Shown here: positions 8,566 through 18,440 of the stretch, one piece after another
Numbering within the stretch: the first letter of the stretch is position 1
How the letters are laid out: each line of letters begins with the position of its first letter
Source of the DNA: Bog-375 sp049698695
Lineage (GTDB): Bacteria > Acidobacteriota > Terriglobia > Bryobacterales > Bryobacteraceae
Assembly: GCA_049698695.1 (NCBI GenBank)
Contig: JBAVYH010000092.1
Coordinates: forward strand, 12,828-76,827
Length of the DNA: 64,000 bases
Direction: 5' to 3'
Notes under the pieces: generated by a model
Seen by the model: the letters and a program-made list of their open reading frames with translations, nothing else
Told to the model about the DNA's origin: nothing
Database searches by the model: none
Translations under genes and position numbers: made by a program

Positions 8566-9021
8566 ATGTGGAACAAGCTTATCGGAACACGCAACAGTCC
8601 TCCGCTGGCGATCGTCCGGCTGGTCCTGGGCGTGGTGATGTTCGCGCACGGTGCGCAGAAAATGCTGGGCTGGTTTGGCGGCTACGGCTTCAGCGGAACG
8701 ATGGGGTTTTTCGGGCACATGGGAATCCCCGCGCCGTTTGGCTACCTGGCGATAGCCGCCGAATTCTTTGGCGGGCTGGGGCTGATTCTCGGTTTTCTCA
8801 GCCGCATCGCCGCGTTTGGCGTGCTGTGCAACATGGTAGTGGCGGTGCTCACCGTGCACATCCACAACGGGTTCTTCATGAACTGGGCCGGCACGAACAA
8901 AGGTGAAGGCTTCGAATATCACCTGCTGGCGATTGCCATGGCCCTGGCGGTAATCATCGGCGGCGGCGGCACAGCATCCATCGACCGCGCGCTGAGCGGG
9001 AGTGATTCAGCGGCGGGCTGA
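8566..9021 (+). CDS. DoxX-family membrane protein
   Basis: The 151-residue protein has four predicted membrane helices and the DoxX-family opening 'LAIVRLVLGVVMFAHGAQKMLGWFGG'-type stretch, with GFFGHMGIPAPFGYLAIAAEFFGG and an IHNGFFMNWAGT loop. Family members are inner-membrane proteins of unclear function, some linked to redox stress or quinone systems. The start has one of the best ribosome sites of the window, AAGGAGG ending six bases before ATG. The gene appears monocistronic. Confidence 0.88.
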   Translation: MWNKLIGTRNSPPLAIVRLVLGVVMFAHGAQKMLGWFGGYGFSGTMGFFGHMGIPAPFGYLAIAAEFFGGLGLILGFLSRIAAFGVLCNMVVAVLTVHIHNGFFMNWAGTNKGEGFEYHLLAIAMALAVIIGGGGTASIDRALSGSDSAAG

Positions 9022-9101
9022 CCAGTGCAGTACGGCTGACATCCCGGCGATTGCGGCGAAAAGATTCCGGAGGCGCCAAGAAAGCGAAACGCGGCCGCAC
9101 C

Positions 9102-10961
9102 TCAGCGCGCCGCCATACGGATATCGTCGAGACGGGCGATGATCTTCAACGCCGCGCGTTCCCAGCTCCAGTTCTGGCGAACTTCACGGGAAGCCCGTTC
9201 TCCCTTGGCTCTTGCTTCTTCCGGGTTATCGAACACGCGGCGCATCAGCCTCCGCAACTGCGTGTGCGACGGCTCGGCCCATCGAAATCCGGCATAGTAA
9301 GGGCATTTCGCGCGCGCCGGCACCAGGGCTTCGACGGGCAGCGGATAGGCATTATCGGCTGTCATGAAGTCGCAGTGCGCGCTCCAGTCCGTGGCAATTG
9401 CCGGCAGCCCGCAAGCCATGGCCTCGATGATCGGCAGGCCCCAGCCTTCACCGCGTGTCGGCAGCACAAAGCAGTCGGCGGAGCGGTACAAGACTCCTAA
9501 CTGATGGGTTGGGACCACCTGGTTCAACGACAAGTGGATTCGTCCGCCCCGCGGATCGAGCTGCAGATCCGCAACCTCGCGATGGACATCCACATCCGGG
9601 TCCGCGTTCATCACCTTGGCGAGGAGGATGACCGGTTCATCCGCGCGGAACTCCTGATTGAAGGCGCGCAGTAATGACTGCGGCGCTTTGCGCTCGCCCC
9701 ACTCGAAGATCGAGAGGAACGTATAAACGCCGGCCAGCGGCTTGCCGGCGATGGCGGGGCTGAAGTGATCGGGATCGACGCCGAGTGGAACCACGTGAAT
9801 CGGCCGGGTGACGCCGCTGTCGCGGAATGTGCCGGCGTTAAACCGCGACGGCACCCAGACCTCGTCCATCAGGTTGGCCTGCCTCACCCATTCGCGCGGG
9901 ACGCCGTCGGTTTCCAGCATGGTGAATCCGATTTTGTATGTTCCGGAGTTGGCCTCGAACCTGTCGCCCTGCGCATAGACCACCTGCGGCGCCCCCGCGT
10001 CCAGCTCTCTGGCGTGAATCATGTTCGCGAGGTACGATTCCCCGCACTCCGCTTCCTGGGCCGGTATGACGGTTCCGAGGCCGTACACGTAACGGTAAGA
10101 GACACGCACACCAAGCCGGTCCAGCGCGGAGACAAGCTCGCGGGAGCTGCTTGCATAGGCCGTCGGCAGGTTAAAAGCCGAGTGCCATCCGATATCGCGG
10201 TTGTACCGGCTTTGACGCAGTTTCGCCTCCCACTTCGCGCAAAAGACGCGCTGCCCGTTCTGAAAATAGGCTGCGTGCGCATCGCGGGTGGTGGAGACAT
10301 TTTGGTGGTGAACGATAGTCACGCCGCCGCAGCATAGATTTCGATATCCCTCGGCTGTGACGCGTTGGCAGTAATCTGAATCCTCGTAATAACAGAAGTA
10401 CTCTTCATCGAGGAGCCCGACTTTGGCGAGGAGGTCGCGGCGAAGATAGGCGCACGCGAAGACGACGCTCTCCACCTCGCGATTGTCGCTGTACTGGTTA
10501 ACGTCTTTTTCGCCGCCGCCGGTCTGCTGTCCGACCAACGTGTCCAATGGCATGTAACTGCCGGCATGTTGCAGCGTTCCATCGGGTCGTGCCAGGCGGC
10601 AGCCGACAACCCCCACATCCTGCGCGGAATGCGCAAGTGTCTGCAGCCGGCTGAGCCAGTCGCGTTGATGGATCTCCGTGTCGTTGTTCAGCAGGAGGAT
10701 GTCATCGTCCGGCGGGCTGTTGCGGATGCCGATGTTGCATCCTTTGGCAAAACCGAGATTGGCAGGGTTGCGGACCAGCGTGATGGATTCCTGCGCCTGC
10801 AAGAATTCGACTGTGCCATCCGAGCTGCCATTATCGACCACTACGATCCGGTAATCCGGGTGATCGGTATGCGCGCGCAGGGTGTCCAGGCAGCGTATCG
10901 TATACCCCAGCGCGTTCCACGTCAGAATGACGATGGTCACAGGCGCCGGAACCGCGCTCAT
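9102..10961 (-). CDS. Two-domain glycosyltransferase (GT2-GT4 fusion)
   Basis: The 619-residue protein joins two glycosyltransferases. Residues 1-260 are a GT-A domain of the GT2/rhamnosyltransferase type (VTIVILTWNALGYT, VVVDNGSSDGT, NPANLGFAKGCNIG, and the metal-binding NNDTEI). About residues 280-619 are a GT-B domain of the GT4 type, with FLSIFEWGERKAPQSLL and the donor-site motif RGEGWGLPIIEAMACGLPAIATD. Both active-site regions look intact, so one chain may add two sugars in sequence. It overlaps the preceding gene by four bases (start and stop share ATGA), implying translational coupling. Cytoplasmic face of the membrane is inferred. Confidence 0.88.
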   Translation of the reverse strand: MSAVPAPVTIVILTWNALGYTIRCLDTLRAHTDHPDYRIVVVDNGSSDGTVEFLQAQESITLVRNPANLGFAKGCNIGIRNSPPDDDILLLNNDTEIHQRDWLSRLQTLAHSAQDVGVVGCRLARPDGTLQHAGSYMPLDTLVGQQTGGGEKDVNQYSDNREVESVVFACAYLRRDLLAKVGLLDEEYFCYYEDSDYCQRVTAEGYRNLCCGGVTIVHHQNVSTTRDAHAAYFQNGQRVFCAKWEAKLRQSRYNRDIGWHSAFNLPTAYASSSRELVSALDRLGVRVSYRYVYGLGTVIPAQEAECGESYLANMIHARELDAGAPQVVYAQGDRFEANSGTYKIGFTMLETDGVPREWVRQANLMDEVWVPSRFNAGTFRDSGVTRPIHVVPLGVDPDHFSPAIAGKPLAGVYTFLSIFEWGERKAPQSLLRAFNQEFRADEPVILLAKVMNADPDVDVHREVADLQLDPRGGRIHLSLNQVVPTHQLGVLYRSADCFVLPTRGEGWGLPIIEAMACGLPAIATDWSAHCDFMTADNAYPLPVEALVPARAKCPYYAGFRWAEPSHTQLRRLMRRVFDNPEEARAKGERASREVRQNWSWERAALKIIARLDDIRMAAR

Positions 10962-11512
10962 TGGCTCCCCACCTCAGTCTTAGGGAGCATGCTCTGCCGC
11001 AGTTGCCACACTTCCTCTTGTAACGCAGCAACCTGAGCGAGGACTTCCTTGTGCTGAACCGCCAGGAGCTCGAGCGCCGCCAGCTCGCACTCAAATTGCT
11101 TGCCGGCCGAATCGGCAAACGCCTTCAGCGACCAGGTGTGCCACCAGAGCAACCGCTTTAATAAGAGGATGAGCGCTCGTCCCACCTTGCTGCGAACGGT
11201 GGTGACAGCGGGCGGAACCTCTCCAAGCGCCCGGATCGCAGCTGCCAGATCGGAATCGAGCGCGGCATCGAGCGCGTTGAGCCGGTTCACCAGCTCGGCC
11301 ATTCCCAAGAGATCCGACGAACCGTCCTCCGGCATCGCGGTCGGCGAGACTGTTTCGGCCGCCAGCGCTTTGCCCCAGTTGCGGACGGGACCTGAATAGA
11401 ACCGAACCGCACCTGCTTGGGGCCCCAGCAGCCGCTCGCGGCGCATCTTCGCCCGCACCTGAGCGAGCAGCGCGTCCGCCGGCACTGTTACCGGCTTGCT
11501 ATCGTCTGCCAT
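10958..11512 (-). CDS. Unrecognised small protein coupled to a glycosyltransferase
   Basis: No family was recognised for this 184-residue protein. The N-terminus is basic and helical (ALLAQVRAKMRRERLLGPQ). The middle contains leucine-rich helices (LVNRLNALDAALDSDLAAAIRALG), then a semi-hydrophobic patch (ALILLLKRLLWWHTW) and a C-terminal coiled-coil-like stretch (VQHKEVLAQVAALQEEVWQLRQS). Similar helical segments are often attached to methyltransferases or glycosyltransferases in O-antigen clusters. Its stop overlaps the start of the downstream glycosyltransferase, so it is probably an accessory or membrane-docking partner. That role is inference. Confidence 0.7.
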   Translation of the reverse strand: MADDSKPVTVPADALLAQVRAKMRRERLLGPQAGAVRFYSGPVRNWGKALAAETVSPTAMPEDGSSDLLGMAELVNRLNALDAALDSDLAAAIRALGEVPPAVTTVRSKVGRALILLLKRLLWWHTWSLKAFADSAGKQFECELAALELLAVQHKEVLAQVAALQEEVWQLRQSMLPKTEVGSQ

Positions 11513-11547
11513 GGCAAGTTCCGAGCCTCCGCAAGCGATGCAGCATC

Positions 11548-12543
11548 CTATGGTTTGGCGAACGCCAAAGCCTGCTGGTACGCGCGAAGATCCTCCCGCA
11601 CCATCTCACGCACCAATTCGCGGAATCTAACATGAGGTTCCCAGCCGAGTATCTTTCTCGCCTTGGTAGCGTCTCCAACCAGCAAATCGACCTCGGCGGG
11701 CCGATAGAAGTTCTCATCCACCACAACATACTGGCGATAGTCGAGGTCCGCTTCCGCAAAGGCTAATTCGCAAAACTCCCGCACCGAGTGGGTCTCCCCG
11801 GTGGCGACCACATAGTCGCTTCGATTGGGCTGCTGCAGCATACGCCACATGGCATCTACGTATTCACGGGCATGGCCCCAATCGCGCTTGGCCTCGAGAT
11901 TCCCCAACCGCAGTTCCTTAGCCCGGCCGCAGGCGATGCGGGCCACGCCCGAAGTGATCTTACGCGTGACAAACTCAAAACCGCGGCGGGGAGATTCGTG
12001 ATTGAACATCATCCCGCTCACCGCGAATGCGCCGTATGCCTCGCGATAGTTTCGTGTCAGGTCGAACCCGCATACCTTGCTGATACCGTAACTAGACCGC
12101 GGGTGGAACCGGGTGCTTTCCGTCTGCGGCACCTCGTCCGCGTTGCCGAACATTTCGCTCGAACCGGCAAAGTAGAAGCGGCATTTCGGAGCCAGTTGGC
12201 GCAAGGCTGCCAGCAGATAATGGGTGCCGTTGATATTGGCGTTCAGAGTGGAGAACTCGTCGTCAAACGAGTAACTCACAAAACTCTGTGCGGCGAGATG
12301 ATAAACCTCATCCGGTGCCACCTTGGCAACTACCTGGATCAAGCTGGCGAAGTTTTCGAGTGATCCCGCATGCAGGATGAGGCGGTCCCGCACCTGGGCC
12401 AGCCGCGCCAGGCGGTGCTCCGGATCTTCCAGCGCCACCCTTCGTACAATCCCGTGGACCTCATAGCCTTTGGAGATGAGGAGCTCAGAAAGGTAGGAAC
12501 CATCCTGCCCGGTAATCCCCGTAATCAGCGCGCGCTGGGCCAT
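11548..12543 (-). CDS. gmd: GDP-mannose 4,6-dehydratase
   Basis: The 331-residue short-chain dehydrogenase converts GDP-mannose to GDP-4-keto-6-deoxymannose, the precursor of fucose- and rhamnose-type sugars. The NADP motif ALITGITGQDGSYLSELL begins at residue 4. The catalytic triad region FAGSSEMFG, with YGISKVCGFDLTRNYREAYG, is intact, as is GNLEAKRDWGHAREYVDAMW. The frame extends further upstream, but ATG 12543 gives the standard family start. TACGAT at 12552-12557 lies eight bases before it. It sits in the glycosyltransferase cluster and probably supplies its donor sugar. Confidence 0.94.
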   Translation of the reverse strand: MAQRALITGITGQDGSYLSELLISKGYEVHGIVRRVALEDPEHRLARLAQVRDRLILHAGSLENFASLIQVVAKVAPDEVYHLAAQSFVSYSFDDEFSTLNANINGTHYLLAALRQLAPKCRFYFAGSSEMFGNADEVPQTESTRFHPRSSYGISKVCGFDLTRNYREAYGAFAVSGMMFNHESPRRGFEFVTRKITSGVARIACGRAKELRLGNLEAKRDWGHAREYVDAMWRMLQQPNRSDYVVATGETHSVREFCELAFAEADLDYRQYVVVDENFYRPAEVDLLVGDATKARKILGWEPHVRFRELVREMVREDLRAYQQALAFAKP

Positions 12544-12551
12544 TGCTACCC

Positions 12552-12557
12552 ATCGTA
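12552..12557 (-). promoter_or_regulatory. -10-like hexamer TACGAT upstream of gmd
   Basis: On the minus strand TACGAT ends eight bases before the gmd start codon, with no Shine-Dalgarno in between. This would give a leaderless or nearly leaderless gmd transcript, separate from the upstream GT4 gene. Confidence 0.4.
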
Positions 12558-12637
12558 ACCCAACTGGCCTCGGTGATCGGTCCGCGATGCCTCGCGCCGG
12601 ATGCGCACCGCGCGCGCCGCGCGGTTGCCAACTCCTG

Positions 12638-13753
12638 CTAACGCGATCCCGAGACAACCCGCGAGAAGAAGTCGAGCGAGCGGCGAGCTCCGTCCGGCCA
12701 CGAGAACCGGCGCGCACGGATGCGGCCATCCGCGCCCAGGCGTGCGCGCAGCGACGGTGATGTGAGAATGTTCTCGATCGCAGCCTGTAATTCGGCCCGG
12801 CTGCGCGGGTCGATCAAGAGTGCCGCGCCGCCGGTGATCTCAGGCAGTGACGACACACCCGAGGTAATAACCGGAATGCCGGCCGCCATCGCTTGCGCCA
12901 CCGGAAATCCGAAACCTTCGTAAAGCGACGGATAGACAAAAGCAGTGGCGCCCGCGAAAAGGGCCGGCAATTCGATTTCGGGCACGTATCCCAGGTAGCG
13001 CACATTGCGCGACGGGTTTTCCAGCCGCGCCAAGGTCGCCGGGCCCGACCAGCCGCGCGGACCCGCCACCACCAGATCGAATTCGCCGGCGACTAACGAC
13101 GACAGGCCGTTGTAGGCGTCAAGCAGCAAGTCGACGTTCTTTCTTGGCTCGATGGTTCCTACATACAGTAAGTATGGGCGCGTGAGGCGGTGTTGGCGCC
13201 GCACCGCATCCACACTGTCCTGGCTGACGCGGGAGTATACTTCCGGAACGCCTGGGTAAATTACAGTGATTCTCTCTTGCGGAATTCGCAGCAGCCGCAC
13301 CGCATCGTTGCGGGAGTTTTCCGAGATGGCGATCAGACCGTCGGCGCGTTGCCAGATTCTTTTCGCGAACTCGCGCTCAGCGGCGAGGGTGGCGGGCAGG
13401 TGGGTTTCGGGGACCAGCCAGCAGGTGAGATCGTAAATGGTTGCGGTCAGCTTGGCCCGCCAGGGTGGATGGATCACTTTGGACGCATGAAACACGCTGC
13501 TGTTGAGAAACAGCGGCTGCGTGAATGCTGCCGGGAGCCGGTTGATCCAAAAGTAGAGGCCCAGCCGCAGCGCCGCGGCGCCACGGCCGGTCACGGCTTC
13601 TTCATGATCCAGACTGGAGGCCGCTCCCAGAAAGGGAAACAGCCGCACGTCCGCTCCCGGCTCCCTCTGCAAATGCTGGATCCAGTAGTACAGGTAGTTC
13701 TTCACCCCGGCACTTCTGAAAAGCAACGGTAGGGCGTCTATCGTGATCCGCAT
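12638..13753 (-). CDS. GT4-family glycosyltransferase
   Basis: The 371-residue GT-B enzyme has an acceptor-side N-terminal half beginning MRITIDALPLLFRSAGVKNY. The donor-binding C-terminal half contains LYVGTIEPRKNVDLLLDAY, LGYVPEIELPALFAGATAFVYPS and YEGFGFPVAQAMAAGIPVITSG. The last stretch is the E-x7-E motif region of retaining GT4 (mannosyl- and glucosyl-transferases). Upstream in-frame codons to 13798 are less likely part of it, as the family starts at this ATG. It lies 94 bases upstream of gmd on the same strand and probably builds the same surface glycan. Confidence 0.9.
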   Translation of the reverse strand: MRITIDALPLLFRSAGVKNYLYYWIQHLQREPGADVRLFPFLGAASSLDHEEAVTGRGAAALRLGLYFWINRLPAAFTQPLFLNSSVFHASKVIHPPWRAKLTATIYDLTCWLVPETHLPATLAAEREFAKRIWQRADGLIAISENSRNDAVRLLRIPQERITVIYPGVPEVYSRVSQDSVDAVRRQHRLTRPYLLYVGTIEPRKNVDLLLDAYNGLSSLVAGEFDLVVAGPRGWSGPATLARLENPSRNVRYLGYVPEIELPALFAGATAFVYPSLYEGFGFPVAQAMAAGIPVITSGVSSLPEITGGAALLIDPRSRAELQAAIENILTSPSLRARLGADGRIRARRFSWPDGARRSLDFFSRVVSGSR

Positions 13754-14022
13754 TGCTGGCAAGACCGTCCGCCGCTGAACAAAAGAGCCGCCAAGCACTC
13801 AGTATAGTCGCTTGAGGGCCAGAACCAGGAGCTTGCTGAAAAAACCACTCGCTGACGGTCGTGGCTCCAAAAGGCTCCCGGGTTCGGCGGCGCTTACGGC
13901 GCCGCGCAGCCACTTCCGGTTGATAACGCTTCTGCGGGACGGCCAGCTGACGGCCGCTGAACCTGCGCCCACCGGCGAGAGACCGTCAAATTCGCCAGGC
14001 TGATTCTGATAATATCTCTGGA
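13754..14022. other. 269-bp divergent intergenic region with hairpin repeats
   Basis: No gene is supported here. The region separates the minus-strand GT4 gene from acetyl-CoA synthetase. It contains a perfect hairpin GCGGCGC (13887-13893), loop TTACG, GCGCCGC (13899-13905), next to a run of short palindromic fragments (13840-13910) that look like dispersed repeat debris. GATAAT at 14008-14013 lies nine bases before the acs start and is the best promoter candidate. Confidence 0.45.
14008..14013 (+). promoter_or_regulatory. -10-like hexamer GATAAT upstream of acs
   Basis: GATAAT ends nine bases before ATG 14023. There is no clear ribosome site between them, so the acs message is predicted to have a very short or absent leader. 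A weak -35-like GTCAAA (13985-13990) lies 17 bases upstream. Confidence 0.4.
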
Positions 14023-15950
<1,928 letters not shown>

Positions 15951-15954
<4 letters not shown>

Positions 15955-16610
15955 GCCACTAGTTTCCGGCGAACCACGAACTTGCGCCAGGTAAAGATGA
16001 ATGCCAGACCGGCTAAGGCCAAAATGCTTGTCGTCGGTGCTGGAGTGACCGGAGGCGACGTGATACTGGATATGAACACGGCGCCGCTCACTGTAGAGCC
16101 GCCGATAGTGACATTGGTTGCGTAGCCTGGGCCGCCATAATTGTAAGCGTATAGATTGACGATCGCGGCCCCGCCGGCAGTTTCGAACTCGAAACCGGTA
16201 TCGATCGTGTCGGCTGGAAGCACGGAGGGATCAGTATAAAAATTATCGGATCCCCCGAAGCCTGGCACAAGGCCGACTACGGCGGCGCCGGCGAACGTAC
16301 CGGTGACGCCGGTCACGTGAAAGACTCCGCCGGAGGACGTTCCGGTCAATGTCAGCGACGCTGTATTCGAAAAAGCATCGGTGTAGACGACCGTCAGAGT
16401 GTCCGCCTGGGCGGAGGCCAAGGCGACGGCAAACACAGCGATAGGAATAATGGTTCGCACCAAAGACGAACTGAGCTTCTTTATGCCGCGCGCGAAGGCG
16501 GGGCTGTCTAAAGCAGCGAGACGCTGCGGGGGAGATTGTTTATCAATCGGGGACACGGGGTAACGGGTTATCACATACAGCAGTATAAGTTCCCTCACTC
16601 TCGAATCCAA
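15951..16610 (-). CDS. Exported PEP-CTERM-like sorting-domain protein
   Basis: The mature domain is rich in Gly, Thr and beta-strand residues and has no recognised catalytic motif. The C-terminus reads PVTPAPTTSILALAGLAFIF then basic residues. This matches the PEP-CTERM layout (Pro-x-Pro motif, membrane helix, arginine cluster) but with PAP in place of PEP. Such proteins are sorted to the envelope by an exosortase. The open frame allows an ATG at 16610. A GTG at 16460 would instead give a compact signal peptide (RTIIPIAVFAVALASAQA), so the true start is uncertain. The stop codons of this gene and acsA overlap in the same CTAG. Confidence 0.65.
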
Positions 16611-16817
16611 TGTCGTTTCCGGCGACTTTTGTGAACATTAACCTGTGCGGATTTGATACACGTTCTCTATCGAAGGCGGCGGGGAAACCAAACCCGGGCC
16701 AGCCGTGCAAGAGACATATAATCAAGGCTCGGGTGTACGATCATCGCGCACGGATGCGCGGGCGTCATGGACGCCATCCAGCCGCGCCTGCGCACCATAA
16801 CACGGAGACAAGGAATC

Positions 16818-18401
16818 ATGAAAACAGCTTTGCGATGGGCCACCATTCTGGCGGTGTCCGCCGCCGCAGCGGCGCTTTGCGCCCAGACCAGGGAGCATCT
16901 GCTCCCCCGACTGGTGCACAAGGACGGCCGCTACGCTTTGTTTGTGGATGATGCACCGTACCTGATGTTGGGCGCGCAGGTGGGCAACTCGAGCGCCTGG
17001 CCCGGCGTGCTTCCCAAGGTCTGGCCGGTCATCACATATCTGCATGCCAACACGGTCGAGATGCCGGTGTACTGGGAACAGTTCGAGCCGCGGCCGGGGC
17101 AGTTCGACTACACGGTGACGGATACGCTCCTCGCCCAGGCGCGCCAGCATCGCGTGCACCTGGTTCTGTTGTGGTTCGGACTCTATAAGAACGGCAGCCA
17201 GCACTACACGCCGGAATGGATGAAGCTGGATCCGCAACGGTACCCGCACATCGTCGATCAAAACGGCCGCGACGTCGATTCGCCGTCGCCTTACGCGAAG
17301 GCCTCGCTCGATGCCGATATCCACGCGTTCACCGCGTTCATGCGGCACCTCAAGGCTGCCGATACGGAGCACACGGTGCTGCTGGTGCAAGTGGAAAATG
17401 AAGCCGGCACGTGGCAGATCCAGCGCGACTACTCGGCCGGTGCGCAGAAGTTATTTGAAGCGCCGGTGCCCGCCGACGTGCTGGCGGCCATGCACGTGCC
17501 CGCCACCACGCCCGCGCCGAACTGGAAAGAAGCGTTCGGCGCCGAAGCCGAGGTATGCTTCCACGCCTGGTCGGTAGCCACCTATGTGGGCAAAGTGGCC
17601 GCCGCGGGCAAGGCGGTTTATCCTCTGCCGCTCTATGCCAACGCCGCCTTGCGGCGCGCGATCCCGCCGGGCGCCCCCGGCACGTATGAAAGCGGAGGCC
17701 CGACCGATAACGTTCTGCCGATCTGGAAAGTCGCCGCGCCGACCTTGGATATCCTGGCGCCCGACATTTACGTGAACGACAGCGCGGAGTACCTGAAGGT
17801 CTTGGACCTTTACCGTCGCGACGACAATGCCTTGTTCGTGCCGGAAACCGGCCACAGCGCGGGCGTCGCCCGATTCCTGTTTTCCGCGCTCGGCCGCGGT
17901 GCCATCGGGTTTTCGCCGTTCGGAATGGACTACGTCGAAGGCGCAACCGAAGAACAGTTCAAGCCGATCGCACAGGATTACCTTTTGATCGGGCCGATCG
18001 CCCGCCTGGTTGCGCGCCTCAACTTCGAAGGCAAGTTGCAGGCAGTGGCCGAGGAAGAAGGCAAGGTCTCGCAAACTCTCGACTTCGGCGCATGGAAGGC
18101 CGAGGTGTCTTACGGCGCGATACGCAACAATCCGCCGCGCGGCCACGATGGATCGCCCATCGGCCGCGCGCTGGTGGCTCAGCTTGGCGAGAATCAGTTC
18201 CTGGTCACCGGACTCTTTTCGCGCGTCGACTTCCGCCCCAGCGCGCCGGAGAAGCAGCGCCAGTTCCTCCGCGTCGAGGAGGACACTTACGAGAACGGCG
18301 CCTTCAAAATGATTCGCATCTGGAACGGCGACGAAACCGATTGGGGACTCAATTTCCGTTCGGAGCCGGTGCTGCTGCGCGTTTCGCTGGCGACTTTCTG
18401 A
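16818..18401 (+). CDS. Secreted GH35-type beta-galactosidase with DUF5597-like tail
   Basis: The 527-residue protein has a signal peptide (about residues 1-23, LAVSAAAAALCAQ). The GH35-like clan-A barrel contains VEMPVYWEQFEPRPGQFDY, the acid/base pair region LLVQVENEAGTW and the likely nucleophile glutamate in LFVPETGHSAG. The C-terminal part resembles the domain attached to Bacteroidetes and Acidobacteria GH35 proteins (DUF5597). ATG 16818 follows GGAGACAAGGA. An alternative ATG at 16767 lacks a ribosome site. It probably removes beta-galactosyl units from plant polysaccharides outside the cell, in company with the alpha-galactosidase that follows. Substrate is inferred. Confidence 0.85.
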   Translation: MKTALRWATILAVSAAAAALCAQTREHLLPRLVHKDGRYALFVDDAPYLMLGAQVGNSSAWPGVLPKVWPVITYLHANTVEMPVYWEQFEPRPGQFDYTVTDTLLAQARQHRVHLVLLWFGLYKNGSQHYTPEWMKLDPQRYPHIVDQNGRDVDSPSPYAKASLDADIHAFTAFMRHLKAADTEHTVLLVQVENEAGTWQIQRDYSAGAQKLFEAPVPADVLAAMHVPATTPAPNWKEAFGAEAEVCFHAWSVATYVGKVAAAGKAVYPLPLYANAALRRAIPPGAPGTYESGGPTDNVLPIWKVAAPTLDILAPDIYVNDSAEYLKVLDLYRRDDNALFVPETGHSAGVARFLFSALGRGAIGFSPFGMDYVEGATEEQFKPIAQDYLLIGPIARLVARLNFEGKLQAVAEEEGKVSQTLDFGAWKAEVSYGAIRNNPPRGHDGSPIGRALVAQLGENQFLVTGLFSRVDFRPSAPEKQRQFLRVEEDTYENGAFKMIRIWNGDETDWGLNFRSEPVLLRVSLATF

Positions 18402-18440
18402 ACGGCCGGGAACACACTGTAACATCACAAGTGAAGTCCT

